The notes: generated by a model not told the origin, from the sequence alone. DNA of 64,000 bases from Mangifera indica (GCF_011075055.1 NC_058138.1:6282001-6346000); one strand, 5' to 3'; shown: positions 1-11,772, counted from the stretch's first letter. Program-made: numbers and translations.

Positions 1-115
1 CGCAGAGGCATTCTCAATTACAAACTATGCCCTATATACAAAGGCCACAGGGCAAACATAAACCAAATTAAGATTTCACTAAGTTACTAGAATTGAAATA
101 TATATAGCTTAAAAT
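1..115. repeat. Left part of a dispersed repeat, second copy at 55405
   Basis: Bases 1-115 match about 55404-55520, and bases 1677-1760 match the continuation at about 55521-55600. In the second copy the two parts are contiguous, so this copy has been split by an insertion. The repeat itself has no recognisable coding content, and its left edge lies outside the window. Confidence 0.8.
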
Positions 116-1665
116 AGACCTAGCAAAATCTGACACGACCCGTTGATTTGATATGATATGACACAAAAAAATTGAATTAGAGTTATTATTTTTTATACGA
201 AAAGTAGTTTAGGCCATGTTTGGATTGACCCTTAAAAAATCGAATCGAGTTAAGGTTGACATGAAGCTAACTCGAATTGATCCAAACTAATTTGAACATT
301 TTAAAAAAAATATTATATAACATCATTACAATAAAAAATCTCTAATATCTTTTATTTTCTTCATTTGATAGAAAGAGTTTCAATCTACAAAATTTCTATC
401 CCTAATTTGAATCAACAAATAAATCGACATTGTATCACTAAACACAAAATTTGCACCACCCAAAGACATTCATTTAATTTAATAACTCTTTTTGGAAAAA
501 TTGTAAAAGACTATTTGTAGTTTTTTTTTGTTGGTGTGTTATAAGTACTATTGATTTGAACTTATTATGTTTGATGTGTCATATATTTGTTAATAGTTTT
601 AATATATATAATAGTTACATTCATCATATGGATTGAAAATTAAATTTAAATATTTAACAAATAGTTGTTAATTTTATTATATATCAATGACATTATTTTA
701 AAATTAAAGTTACAGAGTTACTTGGATTGTTAATTATAATATTCTATTATTTATCCTTACTAGAGATGTGTATAATTAGATTCAAATTGTAAAACTGGAC
801 TAAACCATTTAAAAATTATGGTTTGGTTTGTCAAATGGTTCGATTTTGGTTGACAAATTTTTAAAAAATAGTTTTCAGTTTGTGTTATGGTATTGACGAT
901 TTTCAAACCAAACCAAACTCTAAATTGTATATTTTTAAAACATATATATACAATTATATTTGATAAATTTTTTAAAATAAGTAATTAGGTGTACAACTTA
1001 TTTTTTTCATATTTATTTTATCATTTTCTTTACATGTATATTTTATACATATTTCATATTTATTTTACATATTAATATTATGTTCTAGAAAACTATAATT
1101 CAATTAATTTTATAAAATTATATATATTTATAAATAAATGATTTTAATACATTCAAACCGTAATCTAAATCGGACCAAACTGTTAATTTTTTGGTTTGAA
1201 ACCTAATATGGTTTGGTTTGAAAAATTTCTAAACCGTTTTTTCAATTTGGTTTGAAAAAGCTTTTAGACCATACTAAATTGGATTGTATACATCCCTAAT
1301 TCTATAATTAATCATATAAAGTGATAAACAGACTATTATTATTAACTTGAAATAAAGCAATTTGGTAAGTATGTGTTTTTTTTTTTGTATTATTTCGTAG
1401 CAAATTGTGTTATTTTTTTATATTTGACAAAATGCATTGTTTCGCTAAAAATCAGATCATTACCTATTGCGTTTTGACACAACTTTACTTGTTACATAGT
1501 TTGGGTTATTTCGAGTCAAATCAACATGAAAATATTTCAGTTCGATTTAGGGTTGAAAAATTTTGACACAATTATATTTCAGGTTCGGCTTGGGTTTAAG
1601 GTCTTTAACGTGAAACCCGATTTGATACGATATGAACACGATCTAATGACACGAATTGTTAGGTT
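116..1665. mobile_element. Non-autonomous MULE-like insertion with 11-bp target duplication
   Basis: The insertion is defined by an uninterrupted copy of its target at 55404-55600. The 11-base word tagcttaaaat occurs just before it (105-115) and again at its right end (1666-1676), a duplication size typical of Mutator-like elements. The outermost bases are inverted relatives (agacctagcaa on the left; aaacctaacaa as the reverse complement of the right end). The subterminal sequence is rich in gacacgacccg/gatatgatatg words seen in many dicot MULEs. No transposase was seen. A hAT-like MITE (761-1298) is nested inside. Assignment to MULE is inferred from the duplication length and end style. Confidence 0.7.
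761..1298. mobile_element. hAT-like MITE nested in the MULE-like insertion
   Basis: The ends are imperfect inverted repeats: TAGAGATGTGTATAATTAGA at the left, and TAGGGATGTATACAATCCAA as the reverse complement of the right. Inside are many tggtttggtttg-type words and their complements, so the element could fold on itself. The 8-bp flanks (atccttac / attctata) match only partly, so the target duplication is not convincing. It is non-coding. Confidence 0.5.
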
Positions 1666-1676
1666 TAGCTTAAAAT

Positions 1677-1765
1677 TCGTCAACAACCTTATTTAAATTA
1701 CAAAATCATCATAAAAATCTCTAAATTACTATACTTTATTTTCAAACTAGATTGATTCATGGATA
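1677..1765. repeat. Right part of the split dispersed repeat
   Basis: This continues the sequence of bases 1-115 once the MULE-like insertion is removed, and it aligns with 55521-55600. Similarity to the second copy stops near 1765, after the word gattcatggat. Confidence 0.7.
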
Positions 1766-1842
1766 AATATTTGATTAGACCAAAATAAAAAAACAAATTT
1801 ATAAGCTTAGCACTTTTATGAAACAACAAAATTATGTGCGAT

Positions 1843-2004
1843 GGATCTGACAAAATTTGACACAAACCGTTAATTTAACATGATATGAAAAAATTTGAGT
1901 TAGGGTTATGATTTTCGACTTGAAAATAGTTCAAATTGGATTTAGATTGACCCAAAAAAATTAGGTTGTGTTTGGAGTGACAGGAAACTAATCCGAAAAT
2001 TGTA
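1843..2004. mobile_element. Detached MULE-type terminal sequence
   Basis: The order of words (gacaaaatttgacacaaacc, gttaatttaacatgatatga, gattgaccc, gacaggaaactaa) follows the left end of the 116-1665 element almost step for step. It is therefore another terminal repeat of that family. It directly abuts a broken gypsy integrase at about 2005. The partner end was not found. Confidence 0.55.
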
Positions 2005-5000
2005 CTCATGAAGCATAACAATTTCCCTCACATAAATTTGACCAAACTTATTTGTACTCATGATGTCCTTGACTGCTATTAAGTGTGCCATCTTGGTCAA
2101 TCGGTCAACTATAACCCATAATGCATTATATCCTCCTTTGACCCTCGATAACTTAACCATAAAGTCTATCGATATGTGTTCCTATTTTCACTTAAAGATA
2201 CTGAATGGTTACAACAATCCGAATGGTCTCTAATGTTTGGCTTTAACCTACTGACAAACTAAACATTTAGGCACGAAATCCACTATATCTATCCTAATTT
2301 TTGATCACCAAAATGATCTCCTCATATCTTAGTATATCTTTACACTATCAAGATGAGCGGTGTAAAGAGAACTGTGTGCTCAGTGAGGATCATATCTCTT
2401 AAGCTCTCCTCTCAAGGAACATATATTCTTTCTCTGAACCTCAAGATGCCCTCAACCATACTGAAATTGGTCTTGGCATCTTGAGTAATTCTCTACCTTA
2501 TCTATATATACCTCTTATCTGAAGCTTAGGCTACATAGATTTCATCTAGAATAGTTGACTAAATCTGAAGGCCTACCAATTTTTATATGATCACCTCAAT
2601 CTGTTCTCTCACCAACTCTTGCTACAACTTATGGTGAGTGGTAATCAGTAATAGGACTATTTTTCTGCTTAGAGCATCAATAACCACATTGGTCTTACCT
2701 GGGTGGTATTAAATCTCACAATCATAGTCATTTACTAGTTCTAACCACCATCTTTGTCTCATATTAAGTTCCTTCTAAGTGAAGAAATAGTTGAGACTTT
2801 TGCGATTCGTGTAGATATTACTCTTTATCCTATATAGATAATGCCGCCATATCTTAAGAGCGAACATAAAGGCTACCAACTCAAGGTCATGTGTCGAGTA
2901 CTTGGTCTTATACTCCTTTAATTTCTTGGAAGCATAAGCTATTACCTTACCCTTCTATATTAACATTATTTCCAAACCTTGATGTGAGGCATTTGTATAG
3001 AAGTCATACTCTTCACCCTCTTCTAGTAAAGCTAGAATGGGAATTGATGTCAATCTCCTATTTAGCTCTTGGCTACTTTACTCATTAGCATTCGACCATC
3101 TGAAAGAAACATCCTAATGAGTTAGTCATATGAGGGGTTAGGCTAACTTGGCAAATCCCTTAATAAAGCGCCTGTAATATCCTGTTAAGCTGAGAAAACT
3201 TTTAACCTCCTTAACTGTCTTAGGCCTCTACCACTCTAATACAACCTTGATTTTGCTGGGTTTACTAATATGTCATTTGCTAAAACCATATGCTCGAGGA
3301 ATGCCACTTTGTCCAACTAGAAGTCATACTTGGAGAACTTAGCATATAATTGTTTCTCTCTTAGTCTCTAGAGCACAAATCTTAAATGTTGTTTATGGTC
3401 CTCTCAAGTTCCAGAATATAACAGGATGTCATCAATATACACCACTAAGATCTTATCTAAACAATCCTGGAACAACTTGTCAAGAGTCCATAAATATTAT
3501 CAAGACATTGGTCAATTCGAAAGGTATGACTACAAACTTATAATACTTATATCTAGTTTTAAAGGCATTCTTAGGTATATCATACTCTGCTCGTTTGGTT
3601 TGATGAACCCACTATATAACCATTCTTATAACTATTTTTTTAACTCTTATAGCTCAGTTGGGGCCAATTTGTAAGGTGCTTTGGAAATCGACGGTATGCC
3701 TAAGGTTAGCTTAATACTAAACTTTAACTTTTTCTTAAGTGCCAACCCTAGAAGATTGTCAAGGAACAAATTTGAAAAATTTTGCACCCCTAGAGTATCT
3801 GTTAACTACGTGCACCAGGTACACCATCCATCCCTTACTTAACATTCTCTTGGCCTTGACACTATTGATTATTATGCTACTTGATCTTCACTAAAGTTAA
3901 ACTGCATGCCATTATATAAGTTGAACTTAACTTTTTTCTTTCTGTAGTTTATTTCTTCACCATGTCTGCTCAAAAAGTCCATATCGATTATCATGTCAAA
4001 CTCGAGCATGTCTATTACTATTAAGTTCACAACCATATCATGGTCATTTAGAGAAATTGACTCTCAAATTAGCATTTAAGTGTTGTGAACCTTATCCCCA
4101 TTGATATAAGGAACGATTGTAGGCTCTAGTCCTAGTATTTTTACTATGTTCTAGCAATGAAACAGTATGGGACACTAGAGTCAACTAAAGTATATAAAGG
4201 GCAAGTATGAAATGTTAACTGACTTGTCACTGTTGTAGGCCTGACATCAGTTTGAGTCTGTGTAGTTGTAAATACTCATGTTGCTGGGTTGTGTACTATC
4301 AGGTAAAGTGACCAGGCTGCTTACATTTTTAGCATACCTTCTATCTACCTAAGTACTCATCAATATGCCTCTGGCCATATCTAGGACATGTAAGAGGATT
4401 ATCGTGTCTAGGTTAATCCTCTCTCCTCTGTTTTTTACCCTTCAAATTCTTCTTGTTCTTAGGTTGGAAAGGTCTCTTACATTTGTCGTCTCTAGTTGGA
4501 CCATTTCAGTTGCCATCTATAGTCATTTGACTCTGCCTCTACACTTAGGCTATTGACATAAGCTTCTCTGACAACTCTTTGTCCCTGGTCCTCTATTGCC
4601 TTATGGTCTCCAACCTTAAAGTCAACCAACAACCTTTAAAAAATATCTAAAAAGATTATCTCCCATCAGTATATCTTTGGTTATGTCAAATAAGTGCTTT
4701 CCAAAGAATACCTCTAGTTTGCCTCCGTCTGAGTTAGTTACACCTGGTGCATATTTGACTAAGGAGTTTAGCTTGGTTAAAAACTTTTTGAATATCATGT
4801 TCTTTTTATTTAAGATGAAAGAACTCTTGTGCCTTCATATACATAACATCTATTAATACATACTCCATCTTAAAGGCTTATCTAAAGTTAGCCCATGTAA
4901 TTTTCGACACTCAATGGGTTCTACACTACATTTACTACCAAACCTGAGCATCATCTTTCAATAGAAGGTTGACATACTAGATTTTAACAGTATCGATCAT

Positions 5001-5628
5001 AGAGTAGATCCTTATGACATCCTTCACTACTTCTGGCCATTCCTCAACTGGTAATCCTCTTGATACTACACTCCCTTTGAAATCTAGAGGTTGATGATGA
5101 CTGAATAGGTTGTAAATGGGATATGATTAATTTTTGCTACTACCTATGATCTTTACTTAAGGTGCTCTTATGCTCACCTTATCTTGTTAGAAGGGTATCT
5201 CTATATCTAAAGGCTACTTTAACATTGGTAGGGCATGAGCTAGGTACCTAACACTATCTGATACCTTATTGTTTTGTCTCAAGATCTCTTCTATAATCTG
5301 GCAGATGGTAGCACTGTCAATGGTGTCATAACTGATATACCAGATATTTGTTCTTGAGCCTTAACTTAACTCCTTTCCTAGCTAGAGATCTCTAGGGCAT
5401 TTCTAATCAACCTTTTGGATCTTTTTATACTAAAATGACAATAAACTTTAGGCATATGTTACTTTAAACTGAAAGTAGGTCTAATGTACTTACATTGATA
5501 GGTGTGCGAGGGCGATCGATGCTACACGAAAGGGTTACTTTCCTTACTTAACTTTATATGTAATTTTAGACACATACATAAAACTTATCACTTTTTTTGG
5601 TACCAAGATCATGCTCTGATACCATAAA
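2005..5628 (-). pseudogene. Ty3/gypsy retrotransposon internal region (gag-pol), decayed
   Basis: Read on the minus strand, this is a gypsy polyprotein in the order gag, protease, reverse transcriptase, RNase H, integrase. Fixed points are a protease core LVDSSVPYCF (4165-4188; the usual DSG is now DSS), an RT active site YIDD followed by ILLYS (YIDD at 3428-3439), an RNase H stretch containing KEYKTKYSTHD and ALKIWRHYLY (2835-2946), and an integrase piece DRLTKMAHLIAVKD (2050-2110). The reading frames are broken by many stops and shifts, so no protein is made. The integrase is cut at about 2005 against a MULE-type end, and the 3' LTR is missing. The clade is not resolved; the integrase-last order and Met-tRNA primer site are standard for the superfamily. 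Confidence 0.85.
5613..5624 (-). other. Primer-binding site of the gypsy element (initiator Met-tRNA type)
   Basis: The plus-strand word gctctgatacca is the complement of TGGTATCAGAGC, the standard plant Met-tRNA primer site. It lies 4 bases inside the LTR edge at 5629, which fixes the element's orientation (minus) and LTR boundary. Confidence 0.85.
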
Positions 5629-7500
5629 TGTAACAACCCTCACCAAATACATACCCTTGATTAGAATATGACTGAAGAAACATGTAAACTGGAGCATTTA
5701 ATTCATAATCTTACAATTAATGCATGATCACTACAACTAAAGGGGTAAAAAGGTGATAACCCAAAATAACACCTTATTTATTTAAAGTATATATAAAACG
5801 TATATGAAATCCATACATAAGAAAAGGGTACTAAAATATCAATATTGTATCTGAATGATCCAAAATAAAATAATAATAATAATAAGGCCAAATGACTATT
5901 TCCCACCCAAGGTATGCTACAATCTCAAGTTTCCACCCTTTATCTTTGATAATACCAAACACCCACCATGAGCAGTTAAAATTAATGGAACCCTAACCCC
6001 TTGAAATTTTATCTCTTTTTACCCCCCCTAAACTTTAAAAACTAAAAGTTTTCCCCAGCCTAAGTCTTCAAAAATGGCAGTTTTAGCCTAGGGTTTCTTT
6101 TTGAAATCTCCAATGACATCTTCAATTTCATTATTGATGGCCTTTCCCTCCTGAAGTATCCTCTCCTTTTGATGATCTCTTTTCTCCCGTTTGGACACCT
6201 GATCGACGTTAGAGAAGCCTTGGAAGACAAAGGACTTCGTCAGGGAAGACAAAGAACTTCGTCTTCTAAAGCTTCTTTGACATCGATCGAGCGTCCAAAT
6301 AGGAGGAAAGAGATTACCGAAAGGAGAGGATGCTTCAGGAAGGAGAAGCCATCAACAATGAAGTCGAAGATGTCGTCGGAGATTTCAAAAAGAAACCCTA
6401 GGGTGAAACTACCATTTTTTAAAACTTAGGCTGGGGGAAACTTTTAGTTTTTAAAGTTTAAGGAGGCAAAAATAGATTATATTTTAGTTTATTTTTAATA
6501 TTATAAAGAAAACGACAATTTTACCCTGACCACCGTTAATTTTAACTACTCATGGATGGGTGTTTGGTATTATCAAAGATAAATAGTGGAAACTTGAGAT
6601 TACAACATACCTTGGGTGGGAAATAGTCCTTTGGCCTAATAATAATAATAATAATAAATGGAAAAGAAGTCCAAAGTAATAATCATGCCCCTCATATAGT
6701 TGTTTGTTAGATAGCTAATTCTTCGCCTATCTCACTAGTCACCTATACCTACAAAATATATAAAATGGAGCACATGTGTAAAACATTCAGTAAGTGGTGG
6801 CCTTTTGACACCCAAATTAATATAATAAAACTTATAAGAAACCGGCATTCCATTTGTAAGTTGGATATGGCCATGATTCAACATCTTAGTACCTTAACAT
6901 GGGTAATCTAAAGCTTGTGAAGACCTAAGCTGGAAATGACATATCTAATACCTTAGTGAAAGCTTAAGACACCTTATGTGTCACTAACTATCTTACCTTG
7001 CACATATTGCATACGACTAATTGGGACACCTTGATCACATAGGAGAATCTCTGGTAGCAGCTCATTCCCTTACCACATAAATTAATCAGAACTATTGTCC
7101 AACCATCTAGGGATGACGCTACCTCAAGTACATATATGGTGTATCCCACTGATTATGTGAGGAAGAACTAGAAGCCACATCCTTACCATACACACTTGAA
7201 CTGAACTAAGTGGCTCGAGTGTATAATGTATCTCATGGGTATTTGACCCTAATGCTTTGATGGTTATCATCACTTACGCACATAGCTAAAGGCTATTTAG
7301 ATGTGTAACACTATCCTTAGGTTTTTTGACTTTTGAACCAAATTCAACTCTGTCTGAGTTTGTGCCATCATCTACTTAGTCAAACACTCATTCTATGCCT
7401 TTCTTACTTAATTTATGGTGCTTCTTTAATCTTCCTTCTTGGTTCTTCCCTTTTCTGCACATAACTTAAGGGTAAAATTATCTTTTAATTCTTCTTAAAG
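5629..7500 (-). mobile_element. 5' LTR of the gypsy element, split by a hairpin transposon; right edge unresolved
   Basis: The LTR begins in plus coordinates with TGTAACAACCCTCACC (so ...TGTTACA on the element's own strand), next to the primer site. It contains a cagtaagtgg-type motif near 6790, a motif that recurs in the solo LTR at 10724-13096. It is interrupted at 5886-6636. The outer edge was not found; I place it somewhere between about 7500 and 8050. Confidence 0.55.
5886..6636. mobile_element. Near-full-length foldback (hairpin) transposon, MULE-type MITE
   Basis: The left end starts GGCCAAATGACTATTTCCCA and the right end, reverse complemented, starts GGCCAAAGGACTATTTCCCA. The inverted similarity continues inward for nearly the whole element, to a centre around 6240: words such as cctctcctttt, tttggac and gatcgac recur in inverted order. 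The transcript would form a hairpin with arms of roughly 350 bases. It is flanked by taataataa on both sides (5877-5885, 6637-6645), a 9-bp duplication, though it lies inside a TAA-repeat so this is weak. The open frame at 6169-6429 inside it is a by-product of the inverted repeat. Confidence 0.8.
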
Positions 7501-7830
7501 GTACATAATCGTGTGTTGGTCAACCCATGCCCCGTATGCCTTACAATAGACATACACGAATGTGTGGCAATATGCATATGACCTTGTATAGAGCTGATAC
7601 ACACAAAGAGTTGCTCTAACCACACTCATGTACATCGAGTCACGTGCACCAAGTCACATGATCCTAAATACATGTTATCCACTTTTGGAAAGCCATACAC
7701 AAGTGTGCATCCTATACTATACAACCGTGCATGTCTTTCTTTAGAACTAGTGTAGAAAACACAAAGATTCCTAATTTTCTGAAGTGACACATAGACATGT
7801 ATAAGACCATACACGATCGTGTATTACGAT
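7501..7830. repeat. Cluster of short palindromes built on acacg/cgtgt
   Basis: A perfect 16-base palindrome atacacgatcgtgtat lies at 7809-7824. Around it are degenerate relatives (acacgaatgtgt, acacaagtgtgc, acacacaaag). Such clusters are common inside large gypsy LTRs, and this one probably belongs to the LTR of the gypsy element to the left. No coding content. Confidence 0.5.
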
Positions 7831-8099
7831 TTAGAAATCCTGTACTAGAATTTCTACGCTGTTTAGATCATCAATTAGACAAAACTATCACTACCAGGAC
7901 ATAAGGAACCATTTCTAGACATACTAAACATGTCATTCATGCTATTATTTTACCATTAAAGACATACATAATCTCAATACATAAATTTTTTCCACAATAA
8001 CATCATTCAAGCATAGCTTTTTATCCAATCAACATACCAATTATTTATATAATGTATTAGTAGATTCATAAGTATATTTATATACTTTAATGGCTAACA

Positions 8100-8113
8100 A
8101 TCTCCCCCTAAGA
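8100..8113 (-). other. Candidate polypurine tract and LTR edge of a minus-strand copia element
   Basis: On the minus strand the sequence reads TCTTAGGGGGAGAT followed by TGTTAGCC. This is the usual copia arrangement of a G-rich polypurine tract followed immediately by the 3' LTR starting TGTTAG. The LTR would extend leftward from 8099. No matching 5' LTR was identified, so the assignment rests on this junction alone. Bases 7831-8099 hold nothing else recognisable. Confidence 0.45.
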
Positions 8114-8709
8114 TCATGTATAACATGCACAATTCATTCAAAGTCATAAGATAATGATTCATAGTATGGTAGTCAACTTGTATATTAAAAACATAATTTT
8201 TTTATAAAGTGTATCATATCATATGATATGTCTTTTTAAATAAAATAATAATAAATTTGTAAAAAATAAGTTAAAGTTTTTTTTAATATTTTTCCTTTTG
8301 TATTCCATGTCAATCTAATGTAACCAGTGTTTCTAATCAAAATATAAATGAAAGACTAAAATTATCTCATCAAATTGTAACTGACTTAGTCAAGAAAAGA
8401 GTATAGGAAAATAATTTAGAATTAAATTTCATCATGAAAAAAAATAATGCAATAAAAAAAATAAACAGAAATATAAATTTATATGTCAAATACCTAACTT
8501 TACCATAGAAAAATCATTCTTACTTCAAACTTTAATATATCCTTAAATAATACATCCATTAACCAAATAAAAACAACCAAGACATTTTATATTCAACTTT
8601 TTACTCTTAAAGGAACTCAACTTTTCCTCTCAATCATTCAAGAGTAAAAAGGAATTGCTAGAAATATATTAAGCAAAAATCATAATATCTTCTTATCAAT
8701 CATTCATAT

Positions 8710-8882
8710 CATTAAAATTAATGTCAATATCTATATCTCCACTATTGTTATCACTATCATGTAAAATAGGTAACTCATCTTCCTTATCAATTTCTCTATC
8801 TTCTTCATGCATAGCTTCTATTTCATTATCTTCAACCATTTTTTCCTTACCTTTTTTGTTGCTAGCATTCAAATTCCTTGGT
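8710..8882 (-). pseudogene. Acidic coding remnant, probably a copia linker region
   Basis: On the minus strand this reads as a short Asp/Glu/Asn-rich stretch (for example HEEDREIDKEDELP and HDSDNNSGDIDIDI) ending in two stops. It follows a splice-acceptor-like tttctttatag. Acidic low-complexity linkers of this kind lie between integrase and reverse transcriptase in copia polyproteins, and copia integrase remnants lie upstream at 9350-10723. Similarity was not tested. It could be an unrelated exon. Confidence 0.35.
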
Positions 8883-9229
8883 CCTATAAAGAAATCATCA
8901 AACCATCAATATATATATTACATTCAATTTTATATTAGAAGGATAGTTAAATTAAGAGAAATTAAATCAATTAGACTAAACAATAGGGGCTTAAGTGAAT
9001 TTGCCAAAAAATTATAGATTAAGCAAAAATGCCCTATTTTGTTGTAATGACCAAAATGCCCTTATATAAAAACCAAAAAAATTCCCATTATGATCATTAG
9101 GTTCATATGCTAAATTAGTAAAAAGTTTACCATAATGGGTCTTTATCTACTGCTACAATTTAGGACATAATTTTTCGGTTTCCTTGGAAGTTTCTTTCTT
9201 ACACAAGTATCTCATGACTAATACTCCCA

Positions 9230-9570
9230 ATAGTTTGGTTTGACAAATTTTCCATATCTATGTTTATATCATAATCTAAATCCTCAAGTCCTATTTCTTC
9301 TATTAAGTGATTAAGATTATTAGGTAAGTATCTTCGTGGCTTTTTTGCTTAGCCTTTTCTTTTCAATGTAAGGAAGATTCTTTTTGTAAAATAAGGCATC
9401 CTTTGTTTCAGATATTTTTCTGATTTTAATTCAAAAACCTCATAGCTCTTTTTGCCTAAGATTTAACTAAAGAAGACACATTCCCTGGCTTTTGTGCCAA
9501 ATTTATCTAGTGGTCGGGGCTTGACATACAAGTAACATAAGCAACTTACAACGTAAAGATGAAGATGATC
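9230..9570 (-). pseudogene. Copia integrase C-terminal remnant
   Basis: The minus strand encodes CLCYLYVKPRPLDKFGTKAR at about 9485-9555, then a stop, then GKKSYEVFELKSEKYL. These match in order the end of copia integrase (GCLCY..KPRDKFDPRA, then GKKGYKVYDL). Further on is an acidic linker containing EEIGLEDLDYDINID. This continues the integrase core at 10345-10723 once the LINE fragment between them is removed. No RT or RNase H was found between here and the polypurine tract at 8100, so that part is deleted. Confidence 0.65.
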
Positions 9571-9574
9571 AAGA

Positions 9575-10340
9575 ATGTTTCTTTTTTTGAAAAAGTTAAA
9601 ATTTTTATAAATAAAAAAAGAGTACAAAATAAGAGGGATACTCCAAGCAAAGTTATAAAAGACTAAAAAACAAAATACAATGAGCATGTGGGCTCTTAAA
9701 AAACTATAACAAACTAAATAAAAGCCATAAAACAACAATAGAAGCATGCAAGCTAAAATAGAAAAACCTAACTAAGTAACTACCATATATCTCGATACTA
9801 TGGTGGTATCTCATAATTGTGCTCCAAGGAAATGATCTTAATGCAAACCACATCAGATATATCCGAAACAATCTCACGATGATGCCAATAAACATGATGG
9901 AACACTCGATTATTCCTTTCATACCATATAAAGTAAACAGCGGCTAACAAGGATAATCAAGAAAGAAAATGTCAAAAGTCCCTTTTTTGCTTAAGGTGCA
10001 AGGATGCCTAGTGTACAACTAAGGACTATGAGAAACTCGACCATGCCAAAAGAGTCTTGGCTTTGATTTCCCTCCAAATAGTGGCAGAGAAATCATAACT
10101 GAAAAAGAATGGTCATAAGTCTTTATAGTTGACCCATACATGATATAGACTATAGACTGCAAAACCTTATGATGTTGAAGGTGATCTATGGTACAAGAGA
10201 TGACCCAACGTGGTGAGCCAAAGAATAAAGGAATTTTAGGGAATGTGTTCTGAGAACCAAAACAGATGGTGCATAAAAGTAACATCTCACCATGCCCGTA
10301 ACATGTCTCATGCAAAGTCAATCGAAAACTTACCAGAAGA
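9575..10340 (-). mobile_element. 5'-truncated LINE (L1-type) 3' end inserted in copia integrase
   Basis: The frames on the minus strand are broken, but pieces such as YMVWKERN-like residues (near 9900-9930), the FGMVE/ATIWREIKAK stretch (about 10030-10090) and the AT-rich tail ending tttttcaaaaaaa fit the last domain (zf-RVT region) and 3' UTR of plant L1 elements. Copia integrase is readable on both sides (10345-10723 and 9463-9570), so this is an insertion. Target duplications were not resolved. It is non-functional. Confidence 0.55.
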
Positions 10341-10344
10341 GTGA

Positions 10345-10723
10345 CCCTTCCAATTAGGTTGACAATATGGGAAACTAAAAGTATGGAATCTCTTTAGTAT
10401 TTTAAGGGGAGGCTGGATTGAAAGCAAAGTGCCCTGCAACTTGAACTAAAAGTTTATGCTTTTTTTCCACAAAACCATTTTGTTGAGGTGTGTGTAGACA
10501 AAAAGTTTGATGCACCATCCCATGTTCGAGAAGAAAATTTTGAAATTTTGGTGACAAAAATCTAGTTGCATTATCAAACATGACTCCTCTAACAAATTTG
10601 TTAAATTGAATTTTAGCCATTTCGAAAAAATATTGAAATTACATTGGTGCTTCTCTATTAGTTTCAATCAAGTAAACCCACATCCTCATGAGCAATCATC
10701 AACTATTCTTAATGTAATAAATA
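10345..10723 (-). pseudogene. Copia integrase core remnant
   Basis: The minus strand carries the D,D(35)E core of copia integrase: a piece ending in IVDDCS (10690-10720), then VMFDNATRFLSPKFQNFLLE (about 10500-10580) and HTPQQNGFVEKKHKLL (about 10445-10500). The usual SDNGTEF is FDNATRF, and VERKH is VEKKH. The 5' neighbour domain is found only after a 2.37-kb insertion (10724-13096), and the 3' continuation only after a LINE fragment. Not functional. Confidence 0.85.
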
Positions 10724-10972
10724 TGTAACCTCTCTGATCCAATAGGTGTGTTACAAAAAAATGGCAAGAGTTCCCCTATTTTTTTAGGGCTCGGGGAAAT
10801 TTTTTTTCTATTATGTCTTGTAACACTCTTAATTAACAATTCACACAAACCAGTCCTACTAATCGATTGGATTTTCATCACATAATTATAATAAACAAAA
10901 TAAATACTTATTAGTAACCATCATAAAAATTAGCACCCACAGAAACTTTATAACCAATTTCAATAACTAGCC

Positions 10973-11019
10973 ATATATATATACATATATAGATATATAT
11001 ATATATATATATATATATA
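10973..11019. repeat. AT-dinucleotide microsatellite
   Basis: An almost pure (TA)n run inside the solo LTR, followed by scattered catatat words to about 11110. Confidence 0.95.
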
Positions 11020-11673
11020 CGCACAATCACATATATACATATAGGAAATAACATATATAGATATATATACCAATATTTATATCAAGTATATATTTATGCA
11101 TATATTCACATATACATCAAGGCATAAAAATCAACAAAAACATGGTGCTTTTCTCCTTTAGCCTCATGTCTCACTAGTTCTCCCTTGGAACCTTTGCTGC
11201 AACCTTTTACCTGTAAAATATTAAATTAAACGGAGTGAGCGACCATGACTCAGTAAGAAAATCATACTTAATATTCAAAGCATTTCATACTAGTACTAAT
11301 CTCTTCCATACTCAGCGTGTCTGGGTTATTCACAGACAAAATAATTGACACGAAACACGCTTTAAACACATATTATAATTCTCTTCTTTCACCCATTTAT
11401 TCATTTCCTTTCTATACAAATATGATTCACTTGTTATGATTTATGCATGTATGAGTGTCATGAGTTTTCTATTTTTTGATCATACATCTTTCTCAACTCT
11501 TTATCAGCCACATTGGCTTACATGTATGATTCTAATACAAATGACTTTAATAAAATATTTGCTAATTCTTTTTTTTTTGATCAAATATTTTCATTGACTA
11601 GTCTAAACTACATATGACAGTACTCGCAGTCACCATACAAGGTACAATCCCCTCTTACACGCATATTTCACTA

Positions 11674-11772
11674 TTTTTTTCTTTGTTGTCCACACAGTAC
11701 AACTGATATTTTTCTTTGTTGTCCACACAGTACAATCGATATCTTTCTTTGCTGTCCATACAATATAGCTCG
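11674..11772. repeat. Three tandem copies of a 33-bp unit
   Basis: The core ctttgttgtccacacagtac starts at 11681 and 11714, and in a diverged form (ctttgctgtccatacaatat) at 11747: a period of 33 bases, three units. In frame on the minus strand it gives repeated CTVWTTKK, which makes a spurious open frame at 11630-11917. Confidence 0.9.

Noticed and set aside
6169..6429. 86-codon basic frame (many Lys/Arg/Ser)
   Set aside because: It sits across the centre of the hairpin transposon, and its sequence is the inverted repeat itself, not a gene.
8721..9017. 98-codon Ser/Leu-rich plus-strand frame
   Set aside because: It is the complement of an acidic stretch that reads better as a copia linker remnant on the minus strand.
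10719..10760. Second TGTTACA (10749) as an alternative LTR end
   Set aside because: Only the 10724 start gives a matching 5-bp duplication (aaata) with 13096 and lets copia integrase rejoin.
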